The notes beneath the pieces were generated by a model, which saw only the letters and a program-made list of their open reading frames with translations, was not told where the DNA came from and ran no database searches. A stretch of DNA of 64,000 nt from Pedobacter cryoconitis (lineage in GTDB: Bacteria; Bacteroidota; Bacteroidia; Sphingobacteriales; Sphingobacteriaceae). Below, in pieces: positions 25,913-32,941 of the stretch (within the stretch, counting starts at the first letter, position 1; every line of letters begins with the position of its first letter). A program made the translations under genes and the position numbers. Where the stretch lies: assembly GCF_001590605.1 (NCBI RefSeq), contig NZ_CP014504.1:2046001-2110000 (forward strand), read 5' to 3'.

Positions 25913-26038
25913 TCAATTTTTTAGCCACTGACCGAAAGCATATCCTTTTTGCATCAGAAATATTAGAACAAAAAGAACAACTATTACTGATAATGTGTTT
26001 CTTGCGAAATCGGACTTAATAAATGGAAATAAGTTCAT
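25913..26038 (-). CDS. 41-aa single-helix membrane protein
   Basis: The ATG at 26038 gives MNLFPFIKSDFARNT, then a membrane helix LSVIVVLFVLIFLMQKGYAF and an end GQWLKN with TGA. Its polar start, single helix and tidy stop suggest a real small gene. A decayed relative with the same order (LAAILSISLVYSVVQMG, later IGQWLR) lies at about 26353-26480, supporting conservation of the design. Confidence 0.4.
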   Translation of the reverse strand: MNLFPFIKSDFARNTLSVIVVLFVLIFLMQKGYAFGQWLKN

Positions 26039-26105
26039 ATTTAGGATTAATTATGTTTAAAAACAACTAAAATTGCGGTAGTTACGAATGCTATAACGCG
26101 GCTAC

Positions 26106-26280
26106 CTAAGCACTAATAAAGTAGCCATGTGAAGCAACTAATGCTGGTGTACTGCTACCATTTGCATCAACTAATTCACTGCCGCTAAGTTCTACAGTAT
26201 TAAATTTTTGAACATTGAGCTTACAGATGACATAGTTTCATTCTGACAGCCATCAAAGAGTTTATTGTTTTTGTCTTCAT
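26106..26280 (-). pseudogene. Decayed short peptide gene with a possible double-glycine-type leader
   Basis: The ATG at 26280 starts MKTKTINSLMAVRMKLCHL then stops. One frame over, it continues KLNVQKFNTVELSGSELVD and ANGSSTPALVASHGYFISA to a TAG at 26106. The pattern LNVxKxxxVELSxxEL, ending near a small-residue pair, resembles leader peptides of Bacteroidetes secreted or modified peptides, but GS replaces GG and the frame is broken. Confidence 0.25.
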
Positions 26281-26352
26281 AATGATTGAATTGTTAAACA
26301 TTGCTTACTCTATAATCAGTTTTTCAGCGACCACTGTTAAATCAAATTTTAG

Positions 26353-26490
26353 CGATTATCTTAACCATTGACCAATTTATAACCCCAATTGTCCCATTTG
26401 CACAACACTATATACTAAAGATATAGATAATATAGCAGCCAGTGTAATCCCACCGTTTACATTAACCAGTCACCTTCGTTCAGTTTTACG
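26353..26490 (-). pseudogene. Decayed paralogue of the 41-aa membrane protein
   Basis: The minus strand reads NGGITLAAILSISLVYSV and VQMGQLGL, then a stop, then IGQWLR and a second stop. The hydrophobic segment and GQWL ending match the intact small gene at 25913-26038. No clean start remains. Confidence 0.3.
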
Positions 26491-26615
26491 ATAATACGTT
26501 TTACAAACCGGAATCGCAATATTTAAGTTGACATTTAGTTAAGCTGCAATATTTTAATATTAGTCACCTATTACTCCTGTAAAAAAGCAAAGTAGAAAAC
26601 TTTGTTCATAAAATT

Positions 26616-26966
26616 CTATTTACCAGTAATCACCTTACGGTGTTCTATTCCCCATTCCGATAGATTATTAATGATGGTCTTTAACGTTAAACCATATTCC
26701 GTTAATTGATATTGAACAGATATAGGCTGCGTATCTAATACGATTCGCGTCACCAGTTTATTTATCTCCAGCTCCTTTAATTCTTTACTCAACATTTTGT
26801 TTGATATCCCCTGTACATCATTCAAAATATCAGAAAATCTTCTTTTGTTATAATAGCAAATAGAGGAAATGATGGAAATTTTCCATTTTCCACTCAACAC
26901 GTCCATCGCATCATGAACGGCCATGATCTCTTTTTTATGCCCTAATTGGCATTCATTTTCTGTCAT
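26616..26966 (-). CDS. HxlR-family transcriptional regulator
   Basis: This 116-aa winged-helix protein has the HxlR order: MDVLSGKWKISIISSICYYN (first helix with G-K-W), RRFSDILNDVQGISNKMLSK (recognition helix, I-S-x-K-M-L), KELEINKLVTRIV and VQYQLTEYGLTL (wing, Y-x-L-T-x-x-G). Cys6 in the N-terminal arm (NECQLGHK) is where redox-sensing members of the family keep their switch cysteine. It is divergent from an SDR oxidoreductase at 27071, and a perfect inverted repeat in the gap is its probable operator. The usual role is repression of the divergent enzyme until a reactive compound is present. Confidence 0.85.
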   Translation of the reverse strand: MTENECQLGHKKEIMAVHDAMDVLSGKWKISIISSICYYNKRRFSDILNDVQGISNKMLSKELKELEINKLVTRIVLDTQPISVQYQLTEYGLTLKTIINNLSEWGIEHRKVITGK

Positions 26967-26993
26967 AAGTTACTTGGTTACTCAAAAGTTACT

Positions 26994-27016
26994 GTTACTT
27001 TTCGTTACAAAGTAAC
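26994..27016. promoter_or_regulatory. Inverted-repeat operator between hxlR-type and SDR genes
   Basis: GTTACTTT (26994-27001) and AAAGTAAC (27009-27016) pair perfectly around 7 bases. Further GTTAC words lie nearby (26977-26992). This is placed to control both divergent promoters. Confidence 0.6.
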
Positions 27017-27036
27017 CTAAATAAACTTACCTATTC

Positions 27037-27044
27037 TAACTTTG
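27037..27044 (+). promoter_or_regulatory. -7 promoter box of the SDR gene
   Basis: TAACTTTG followed by C matches the Bacteroidetes TAnnTTTG consensus, 27 bases before the SDR ATG and just downstream of the inverted repeat. Confidence 0.5.
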
Positions 27045-27070
27045 CACTATAAAACTTTAAAAATTTAATC

Positions 27071-27814
27071 ATGGACTTTACAAATAAAAACGTTGTTATT
27101 ACAGGTGGAACAACCGGAATAGGGCTGGCAACAGCAAAAGCATTTATCAACGCAGGCGCGAATGTTTGGATTACGGGTAGAAATGCCGCCAATCTGCAAA
27201 AAGCAACTGAAGAAATAAACAACCCGAAATTGTTTACTGTAGTATCGGACACTTCAAAACCCGAAGAAATTTCTATCCTGGAAAAAGCAGTTGCAGAAAG
27301 TGGAAACAAATTAGATGTTCTTTTCCTGAATGCGGGAATTGCAACATTTGAGCCAATAGAACAAGTAACTGAAGCAAATTTTGACGCACAATTCAATACT
27401 AATGTTAAAGGGCATTTCTTCACATTGCAAAAGTTACTTCCCCATCTGGCAGATGGAGCATCGGTAGTCTTCACTTCTTCATCGGTTGCCTCAGCTGCAA
27501 ATTTGGGAACAAGCGTATATTCTGCAACTAAAGGAGCATTGAATAAAATTGCTCAAATTGCAGCAAATGAACTGGCGGGAAGAAAGATCCGTGTAAACAT
27601 CGTTAGCCCGGGACCTATTCTAACCCCAGGTTTAGAAAATGCCCTAACCCCAGAAGCAAAAGAATATTTAACTAATGCTACAGCAATGCAACGGATTGGT
27701 GATCCTGATGAGATTGCAAAAACAGTGTTATTCGTGGCTTCTGATGCTGCAAGTTTCATTACAGGAACAGAGATCACTGTAGATGGTGGTTATCATAACT
27801 ACTCATTAAAATAA
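27071..27814 (+). CDS. SDR-family NAD(P)-dependent oxidoreductase
   Basis: This 247-aa classical short-chain dehydrogenase has a cofactor loop TGGTTGIG (residues 11-18), the strand-end motif NAGIA (about 91), and a catalytic Ser in VFTSSSVAS. The catalytic Tyr-x3-Lys is VYSATKGAL, and the post-active-site block is RVNIVSPGPI. TGR near residue 36 after the second strand is a form seen in NADPH-preferring members. It is soluble, with an unknown substrate. Divergence from an HxlR regulator across an inverted repeat suggests induction by an electrophile or quinone-like compound. Confidence 0.9.
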   Translation: MDFTNKNVVITGGTTGIGLATAKAFINAGANVWITGRNAANLQKATEEINNPKLFTVVSDTSKPEEISILEKAVAESGNKLDVLFLNAGIATFEPIEQVTEANFDAQFNTNVKGHFFTLQKLLPHLADGASVVFTSSSVASAANLGTSVYSATKGALNKIAQIAANELAGRKIRVNIVSPGPILTPGLENALTPEAKEYLTNATAMQRIGDPDEIAKTVLFVASDAASFITGTEITVDGGYHNYSLK

Positions 27815-27893
27815 GTGATAATAACAGTATTCAAAATATAAAGGGCAGACAAAATGTCTTTGTGGGAGTGTAAAGCGAACTGTGTCAACATCA

Positions 27894-27938
27894 CTTCTTC
27901 TTAGGTGGGGGCTTCTTCAGCCCCCACCTAAGAAGAAG
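27894..27938. terminator. 19-bp perfect hairpin over the transposase stop codon
   Basis: Arms 27894-27912 and 27920-27938 are perfect complements (CTTCTTCTTAGGTGGGGGC and its partner) around a 7-base loop. The right arm encodes the last transposase codons and the loop holds the TGA. It lies just inside the left terminal repeat and could stop transcription entering or leaving the element. Confidence 0.55.
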
Positions 27939-29173
27939 TCGCCGAAGGCTTTCAATCGATCCCCAAATTTAATATACAATTGTGACATTGTCAATCCCCA
28001 GTTATGCATCGGCATTGTCCATTTTTTGGACAGGTCTTTAAAGGCCAGATACACGAGTTTTAGTAGCGCCTGGTCAGATGTAAATGCGCCCTTTGTTTTG
28101 GTGACTTTGCGGATCTGGCGATGCATTCCTTCGATTGCATTGGTAGTGTAGATCACTTTTCTGATATCCGCCGAATACTCGAAATAAGTGGATAAATTAG
28201 TCCAATTTTCCATCCATCCTTTTACCGATAGCGGATATTTTTTACCCCATTTATCTTCAAACTCCAGTAGTTTTTCATATCCCTGTTCTTGGTTGTTGGC
28301 TTTGTAGATCGGTTTTAGATCAGCTACTACCGCCTTTTTGTCTTTTTCTGGCACATAGCGTAAACTAGTGCGGATTTGGTGCACAATGCATAACTGAATC
28401 TGGGTTTTAGGGAAGACGGCTTCTATAGCCTCGGGGAAGCCTTTTAGACCGTCAATACAGGCGACTAGAATATCTTCCACACCGCGTTGTTTCAGATCGG
28501 TGAGTACAGAGAGCCAGAATTTAGCACCCTCATTTTCTGAGAGATAAATACCGATCAGATCCTTTTTGCCATCGCGGTTGACACCTAGGATATTGTAAAC
28601 TGCCCGGGATTCGACACCACCACTACCACGCACCTTATAATGCATACAGTCCAGAAATACAAAAGGATAGACAGCCTCCAATGGTCGATTTCTCCACTCA
28701 TTCATTGCGGGAATGATCTTGTCCGTAATGTTGGATATCTCGGTTGCAGAGATATCCATTGCATACATTTCTTTCACATAATCAGAAATATTGCGGGTAC
28801 TCATGCCACGGGCATACATAGCGATCACGTTATCTTCCAGTTCTTCGGTAATGATTAATTGCCGTTTAGGAACGATCTTAGGCTCAAAAGTCCCGTTACG
28901 ATCCCGACTGCTTTCCAGTTCGAAATGGCCGGACTGAAGACTGCGTACAGTCTTCTTGGTCTTTCCATTTTTGCGGTTGCTTTCTCCAGAAGATTTACTT
29001 TCTTCCAGATGATTATCAAGCTCACCCTCAAGCATCGATTCCAATAGGTGTTTCAACATTGGAGCGAATACACCGTCGGTGCCACCCATCTTTTTGCCTT
29101 GATAAAGGCCTTCCATTGCTTCTTCTTTGAAGCGTTCAAAATCAAATGGTTTTTTACTTTTTCCTGTGTCCAT
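27917..29173 (-). CDS. IS256-family transposase (Mutator superfamily, DDE)
   Basis: The 418-aa protein has the IS256 hallmarks. The N-terminal domain holds MLKHLLESMLEGELDNHLEE. The first catalytic Asp is in FVFLDCMHYKVR (about 172) and the second in ILVACIDGLKGFPEAI (about 239). The C/D-H block is QLCIVHQIRTSLRYV, and the final Glu is in YTTNAIEGMHRQIRKVTKTK (about 345). The frame is full length with no lesion, so the element could still move. The C-terminus ends FFLGGG inside a long inverted repeat. It moves by a copy-out, circle-forming route in this family. Confidence 0.92.
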   Translation of the reverse strand: MDTGKSKKPFDFERFKEEAMEGLYQGKKMGGTDGVFAPMLKHLLESMLEGELDNHLEESKSSGESNRKNGKTKKTVRSLQSGHFELESSRDRNGTFEPKIVPKRQLIITEELEDNVIAMYARGMSTRNISDYVKEMYAMDISATEISNITDKIIPAMNEWRNRPLEAVYPFVFLDCMHYKVRGSGGVESRAVYNILGVNRDGKKDLIGIYLSENEGAKFWLSVLTDLKQRGVEDILVACIDGLKGFPEAIEAVFPKTQIQLCIVHQIRTSLRYVPEKDKKAVVADLKPIYKANNQEQGYEKLLEFEDKWGKKYPLSVKGWMENWTNLSTYFEYSADIRKVIYTTNAIEGMHRQIRKVTKTKGAFTSDQALLKLVYLAFKDLSKKWTMPMHNWGLTMSQLYIKFGDRLKAFGDFFLGGG

Positions 29174-29386
29174 AAGTTGGTACTAAATTACTTATTCTTA
29201 CTCTTTATTATCAAGAGTTGACACAGTTCAGTTTACAGTCTCAGGACAGAGATTGTTTAAAGTCAATCAAAGCCTACCTACTTTTTTTTATAATGTGTAA
29301 TCCTCTCAGAATATTGGACTTTATATATAACATCAACTATAATTTGTTCAATTTACTAAGATTCTTTGTTGGTGGAAATCTATTCT

Positions 29387-29653
29387 TCATTTTATCTCAT
29401 CCCTGAATTTACTTTCCATTAAGCTCATCACATCTTCTCTTCTGTAATAAAGACAGCCAACAATAATCACAGACTTCAATAACCCTCTGCTTCGCCATCT
29501 TCTTAAAGTACGGTCGCTAATTCGGAACATAGATTTCACATCATTGGTATCTAACAAATTTCTTTCATGAGCAACAAATTTCTCCTGCTTTTTCGTACAC
29601 ATCATTTCAGCCAGGACATTTATCAACAGATTCACTTTATCGTTCATTTCCAT
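29387..29653 (-). CDS. Helix-turn-helix DNA-binding protein (HTH_17/excisionase-like)
   Basis: The ATG at 29653 gives MEMNDKVNLLINVL (88 aa). A TTG start 13 codons earlier is possible. The C-terminal half is a MerR/excisionase-type winged helix-turn-helix: LLDTNDVKSMFRISDRTLRR, then WRSRGLLKSVIIVGCLYY and RREDVMSLME. Such single-domain proteins in Bacteroidetes are common beside integrases and conjugative transposons as excision or regulatory factors. No integrase is next to it here; the nearest mobile gene is the IS256 copy. The role is inferred from the fold only. Confidence 0.65.
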   Translation of the reverse strand: MEMNDKVNLLINVLAEMMCTKKQEKFVAHERNLLDTNDVKSMFRISDRTLRRWRSRGLLKSVIIVGCLYYRREDVMSLMESKFRDEIK

Positions 29654-29859
29654 ATTCACATGATTAAATTTTAAACTATTTGAATTATTCAACGATTGTT
29701 AAATAGTCACGTTAGGGAGGAATAATCAAAAAAGTATTTATAACTCTTTTGCAGAATAAATTTGCGTTTTTCAAAAGAAATAGGCTTAATAATACAGTAA
29801 TTCAATAAATATTATTTATCAAAAGGAAAACACAATATCTTATTTAACAAAAATTAACA

Positions 29860-30414
29860 CTAATCAACTTTTACCCAATCAGCAATTCTATAAATAGTCT
29901 TGATATGTCTCTTTTTTCTATAAACCCCATCACCTTCTCTGCTGCCCAGAATATTCGTATTACCTTCTACACTATTTACCCAATCTCCTTTTTGATTAAC
30001 GATCAACCAAACATGGGCTATTCTTTTTAATTTAACAAAGTATATACCCAGCAAATTACCTGGTAAGGCAGAACGTGCTAAACGGGATGAAGGGAAAAGA
30101 TCTGGTGTCCATCCTGATCGTGGTTTATCATATCCAGCCTGTGCAAAAACCCAGCTTACAAAACCTGCGCACCAGGGCTGCCCTTTTTTCAAACTTACAC
30201 TGGTCAAATAAGTCTCTACACGAAATCCGTCATTGTTTCCAGTTATTTCCCTCACCCCTATTTCTTTTTCCGCAATACGAACAAGAAGCTCTCTTTTTTG
30301 ACACTCCAGAACATTGAAGCTACATTTGTTATTTAACAGATTGCGATCAAGCAAGCCGAAGCCGCTAATAATAACAAAGCAAAGGATGCCCAGTAAAAGC
30401 CTAATTGTTGCCAT
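29860..30414 (-). CDS. Exported CHAP/NlpC-type peptidoglycan hydrolase
   Basis: The 184-aa product begins MATIRLLLGILCFVIISGFG, a signal peptide or anchor. The catalytic part has EKEIGVREITGNNDGFRVET (entry helix), then QPWCAGFVSWVFAQAGY with the nucleophile Cys. RIAHVWLIV supplies the His and NSVEGNTN the polar third residue. This C-H-N/E order is that of papain-like cell-wall amidases/endopeptidases of about 150 residues. Its 5' end overlaps the previous membrane-protein gene by 82 bases in another frame, so the two are co-expressed. A pairing of a multi-helix membrane protein with a wall hydrolase recalls phage holin-endolysin units, but the enzyme has its own export signal. Confidence 0.7.
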   Translation of the reverse strand: MATIRLLLGILCFVIISGFGLLDRNLLNNKCSFNVLECQKRELLVRIAEKEIGVREITGNNDGFRVETYLTSVSLKKGQPWCAGFVSWVFAQAGYDKPRSGWTPDLFPSSRLARSALPGNLLGIYFVKLKRIAHVWLIVNQKGDWVNSVEGNTNILGSREGDGVYRKKRHIKTIYRIADWVKVD

Positions 30415-30728
30415 GACGGTAGAAAATTAAATTGTGAAACCATAAATGTTAGAGCAGGTAATTTCATCAGTAGCCAAAACCATTGTAATAACCACCACGA
30501 TAAAGCGGTTATTAAAAGAAAGCTAATCATGCTCAATAAAATCAATAGCCAGATACTCTGATCTATGCTACCTACCCTTTCATCAAACAAGTTGAGAAAC
30601 CTGGGCGCAAAGCACCATATTAACAGCAAAACTGCGAGTATCATTCTGGTTTCCGATCTTTTTAAGGAGGTATTGACAACCGGTAATAATTTAATTATCC
30701 CCGGTAATTCTATAGTTTTTATATTCAT
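30333..30728 (-). CDS. Small multi-helix membrane protein overlapping the wall hydrolase gene
   Basis: The ATG at 30728 gives MNIKTIELPGIIKLLPVVNT. Three hydrophobic segments follow: MILAVLLLIWCFAPRFL, WLLILLSMISFLLITALSWW, and LGFYWASFALLLLAASACLI. The positive N-terminal region suggests it faces the cytoplasm. It overlaps the downstream hydrolase gene by 82 bases, an unusually long overlap implying strong coupling. It may be a holin-like permeability factor or a dedicated partner of the hydrolase. No family is recognised. Confidence 0.5.
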   Translation of the reverse strand: MNIKTIELPGIIKLLPVVNTSLKRSETRMILAVLLLIWCFAPRFLNLFDERVGSIDQSIWLLILLSMISFLLITALSWWLLQWFWLLMKLPALTFMVSQFNFLPSWQQLGFYWASFALLLLAASACLIAIC

Positions 30729-30775
30729 CACATTCTAAATTTTAAGAATTTATCAGTTATTAGCAGTCTTATTAT

Positions 30776-30809
30776 ATAAACCGGCAAACTCGTCAGCTTG
30801 CCGGTTTAT
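30776..30809. terminator. Terminator hairpin after the DUF6266 gene
   Basis: A 12-bp perfect stem (AACCGGCAA core, 30776-30787 with 30798-30809) and 10-base loop lie eight bases after the DUF6266 stop. On the minus strand it is followed by AT-rich DNA. It separates the DUF6266 gene from the membrane/hydrolase pair. Confidence 0.6.
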
Positions 30810-30816
30810 TCAAATC

Positions 30817-31479
30817 CTAGGCAATAGCTTTGATAGGCCCCAGATAAACACTAGTACTTACCTTTTTACCATCTAAAGAAGAAAAGTAAAACCAGCAATG
30901 TAATGTGTTACCGACGATAGTTTTAGACAGCATACGTCCTTCTAATTTACCAGCGGTTCTGACCACGGTTGATGGAATTAGAAAATAATCCTTCGTTTCA
31001 TCGTAAATTATTATAGTAGCTCTATCCGTAGAACGCTCCAAACGTTCATCTTCTGTGTTAAAATCCAAAGGATCATAGGCCCAGCTGATGGCTACTTTAC
31101 GGCCTGAAACTGGCACTGCTAAAAGGTCTTGTGGACTGTCCAACTTTCCAAGAGTCAATTTTAACTTAGCATAATTGATCGTAAATAATGGAGAAACACC
31201 TGAGATAGCTTCCATCAGATTGAATTTAACCGCTTCATTCATCGGGCCAGACAGTTTGTTGCCAGATTGGTATCCTTTACTCACAACCTCACTAACAGCC
31301 CCTAAAAAACGGGTTATTAAGCCAAATTTATTACGTTGATCAATTTGTGATCTGACTGGTGGCTTACTGGTTTTTTTGGGCAAACTTTTCATTACATCCA
31401 ACGTACGCCACCTGGCACCGATTACTGTTCCTACTTTTCCTGAGAATCCACCAAGGACCCCTGTTCTAATCTTTCCCAT
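30817..31479 (-). CDS. DUF6266-family protein
   Basis: The 220-aa product begins MGKIRTGVLGGFSGKVGTVI and continues GARWRTLDVMKSLPKK, the glycine-rich opening and G-x-x-W-R block of DUF6266, a family frequent in Pedobacter and relatives, of unknown function. It has no signal peptide and the C-terminal half is beta-rich. A broken near-copy of its 5' half sits at 39208-39486, and a distant relative follows at 39491. Its upstream region carries six 10-bp tandem repeats also found before that relative, suggesting shared control. Confidence 0.75.
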   Translation of the reverse strand: MGKIRTGVLGGFSGKVGTVIGARWRTLDVMKSLPKKTSKPPVRSQIDQRNKFGLITRFLGAVSEVVSKGYQSGNKLSGPMNEAVKFNLMEAISGVSPLFTINYAKLKLTLGKLDSPQDLLAVPVSGRKVAISWAYDPLDFNTEDERLERSTDRATIIIYDETKDYFLIPSTVVRTAGKLEGRMLSKTIVGNTLHCWFYFSSLDGKKVSTSVYLGPIKAIA

Positions 31480-31585
31480 TTTCTTTAATTTTAAATAATG
31501 AATTATTCTATTAATTCAAGTCAATCGCATGCCGGCCGCTTAAACTCGTTAAACGAAAGTATATCAATAAATTAGCTAAAAAATA

Positions 31586-31645
31586 AATTGACCGCAATAG
31601 TCCGTTATTGTCCGCAATTGACCGGATTTGACCGGATTTGTCCAG
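31586..31645. repeat. Six 10-bp tandem repeats upstream of the DUF6266 gene
   Basis: Six consecutive 10-base units fit the consensus AATTGTCCGC (AATTGACCGC, AATAGTCCGT, TATTGTCCGC, AATTGACCGG, ATTTGACCGG, ATTTGTCCAG). They begin about 107 bases upstream of the DUF6266 start. The same unit, same length and same relative position recur at 40331-40380. The one-helical-turn period puts every TGWCC word on one DNA face. Confidence 0.75.
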
Positions 31646-31791
31646 TACTGAAAAAGCATTATTTATCAAAAACAGGATTAAAACAAGAAAGGCCCTCCGG
31701 TTAAGGAGAGCCTTTGGTAATAGCTTTTGCAAGATTAACCAAAATTCAAACCCATAAAAGCTATGATAAGTAAAAGTATGTTGACAATGGA

Positions 31792-31885
31792 GAGCCGTAT
31801 ACATGGAGACATGTACGTAGGGTTCGGGGGCGGATTAGCAGAGACATACCACCGCAAGGTGGCAAAGCGCTGTTGGCCTGGCCCA
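31792..31885 (+). ncRNA. 3' end of a group II intron (domain V and probable domain VI)
   Basis: Positions 31792-31825 form a 34-base hairpin with the domain V features: GAGCC paired to GGTTC, the AGC triad (31793-31795), upper stem TACATG/CATGTA, a GNRA loop (GAGA) and a two-base CG bulge (31816-31817). One G-G mismatch in the lower stem (usual TACGGTTC is TAGGGTTC) suggests decay. The next 60 bases hold a CCACC-GCAA-GGTGG hairpin in a longer stem, as expected for domain VI. No reverse-transcriptase gene or 5' end is present, so this is a truncated relic. Confidence 0.5.
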
Positions 31886-31912
31886 CTCGTCTTCTATTAA
31901 CAGTATCTTCAT
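31886..31912 (-). pseudogene. First nine codons of a response regulator gene
   Basis: The minus strand reads MKILLIEDE from the ATG at 31912, the standard opening of OmpR-type receiver domains. Homology then stops at the 3' edge of the group II intron relic, so the intron had entered this gene antisense and the rest was later lost. Confidence 0.45.
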
Positions 31913-32128
31913 CTTAAATCCCCTATTGTACTCGTTATCCCTTGGTTGCAAATTTACTGAAAAACCGTCAGCGCAAATTTACATGGGAGAAAAAATACAT
32001 TAAAACAATAATCTTTTACTGGAAACATCAGCGTATTGGTAATTATAAATAAAATTGTTATTTTTACGTAAAGCACTGCTCTCAAATCAGATAAGGCTTA
32101 TGCTTCTTGTTTATTAAATTAAAAAACT

Positions 32129-32941
32129 ATGAACATCATCCAGCTTAGCCTGCTCAAAAACTCCGGTTGCGGAGGTGGTTGTAAATTTTGTGGATTGAGT
32201 AAAACTGAAGCCACTGGCCGGGAAGCCATCGTGACAGCATCAGATTTCCAAAAGGTATATGATCAGGCCAGTGCCGCAGAAGCCCGGGTCGAACTGGTCT
32301 TTCAAACGGCCGGAGCCAATGTGATTGAAGTCCTGAATTTCCTGCTGGAAATGGCGGAAGTGATCAAAAGAAATTCTCATGTGGATTTAGCCATCAACCC
32401 CGGCATTTGTACACGCCCGGATTTTTTCGACCAGATTGCCAATCTCGGCATAAAAAGATATAGAAACAATTTAGAATGCTCCAGAAAACTGTTTGCTGAA
32501 ATGGTTCCTAAACGACCATTGGCCCAGGACGAGAAGTTAAAATCGCTATTACTCGCAGCAGAGGCTGGACTAGCTGTAGATACCGGATGGCTTTGTGGCC
32601 TTGGTGAAACGGAATCAGATGTAGCAGATATGATGAACCTGCTGGAAATGGCCAGGCCAGATGCCATCACCCTCAACTATTTTGATCCTGGAGAAAGCGC
32701 AGAGATATTCGTCCATACGATCCCTGCTCCGGAACGCGGACTCGCATACATCGAGCTGCTACGTGGCCGCTTTCCTGATGTGGAGTTGACTTTAGGAGGT
32801 GCCTATGATTTGTGGCTTGGCAATCATCTGAATAGGATTTCTAATATCGACGGTCTTTATCTGGGCACTTTCTTAGACCATGGGCTGCGCTCAAAATCCT
32901 GGAACGCCAAAGAAAACCTAGGATTTGTTAAAGCCGGATAA
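32129..32941 (+). CDS. BioB-like radical SAM enzyme
   Basis: The 270-aa product has the radical SAM cluster motif SGCGGGCKFCGLS (C14, C18, C21), a CxxxCxxC binding the 4Fe-4S cluster that cleaves S-adenosylmethionine. NNLECSRKLFAEMVP and VDTGWLCGLGETESDVADMM follow the biotin-synthase layout (the N-N/N-x-E-T-S and G-L-G-E-T-x-E-D blocks). It is shorter than BioB and lacks recognisable auxiliary-cluster cysteines later on. It heads a plus-strand operon: its TAA overlaps the ATG of the flavin enzyme (TAATG). It is not at a biotin locus, so a specialised carbon-skeleton or ring-forming reaction in a small-molecule pathway is likelier. The substrate is unknown. Confidence 0.75.
   Translation: MNIIQLSLLKNSGCGGGCKFCGLSKTEATGREAIVTASDFQKVYDQASAAEARVELVFQTAGANVIEVLNFLLEMAEVIKRNSHVDLAINPGICTRPDFFDQIANLGIKRYRNNLECSRKLFAEMVPKRPLAQDEKLKSLLLAAEAGLAVDTGWLCGLGETESDVADMMNLLEMARPDAITLNYFDPGESAEIFVHTIPAPERGLAYIELLRGRFPDVELTLGGAYDLWLGNHLNRISNIDGLYLGTFLDHGLRSKSWNAKENLGFVKAG

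Larger units (their letters stand above)
27869..29237 (-). mobile_element. IS256-family insertion sequence
   Basis: Imperfect 20-bp terminal inverted repeats TGTAAAGCGAACTGTGTCAA (27869-27888) and, at 29218-29237, the complement of TGTAAACTGAACTGTGTCAA (two mismatches) bracket one transposase gene. No clean 8-9 bp target duplication is visible in the flanks, so the insertion may be old or one flank rearranged. Confidence 0.8.

Noticed and set aside
31586..31645. Repeat array considered as CRISPR
   Set aside because: Units are 10 bp, contiguous and without spacers, and no cas gene is present.
31511..31804. 97-aa minus-strand frame
   Set aside because: It runs through the 10-bp repeat array and the group II intron relic, so it is a by-product of those sequences.
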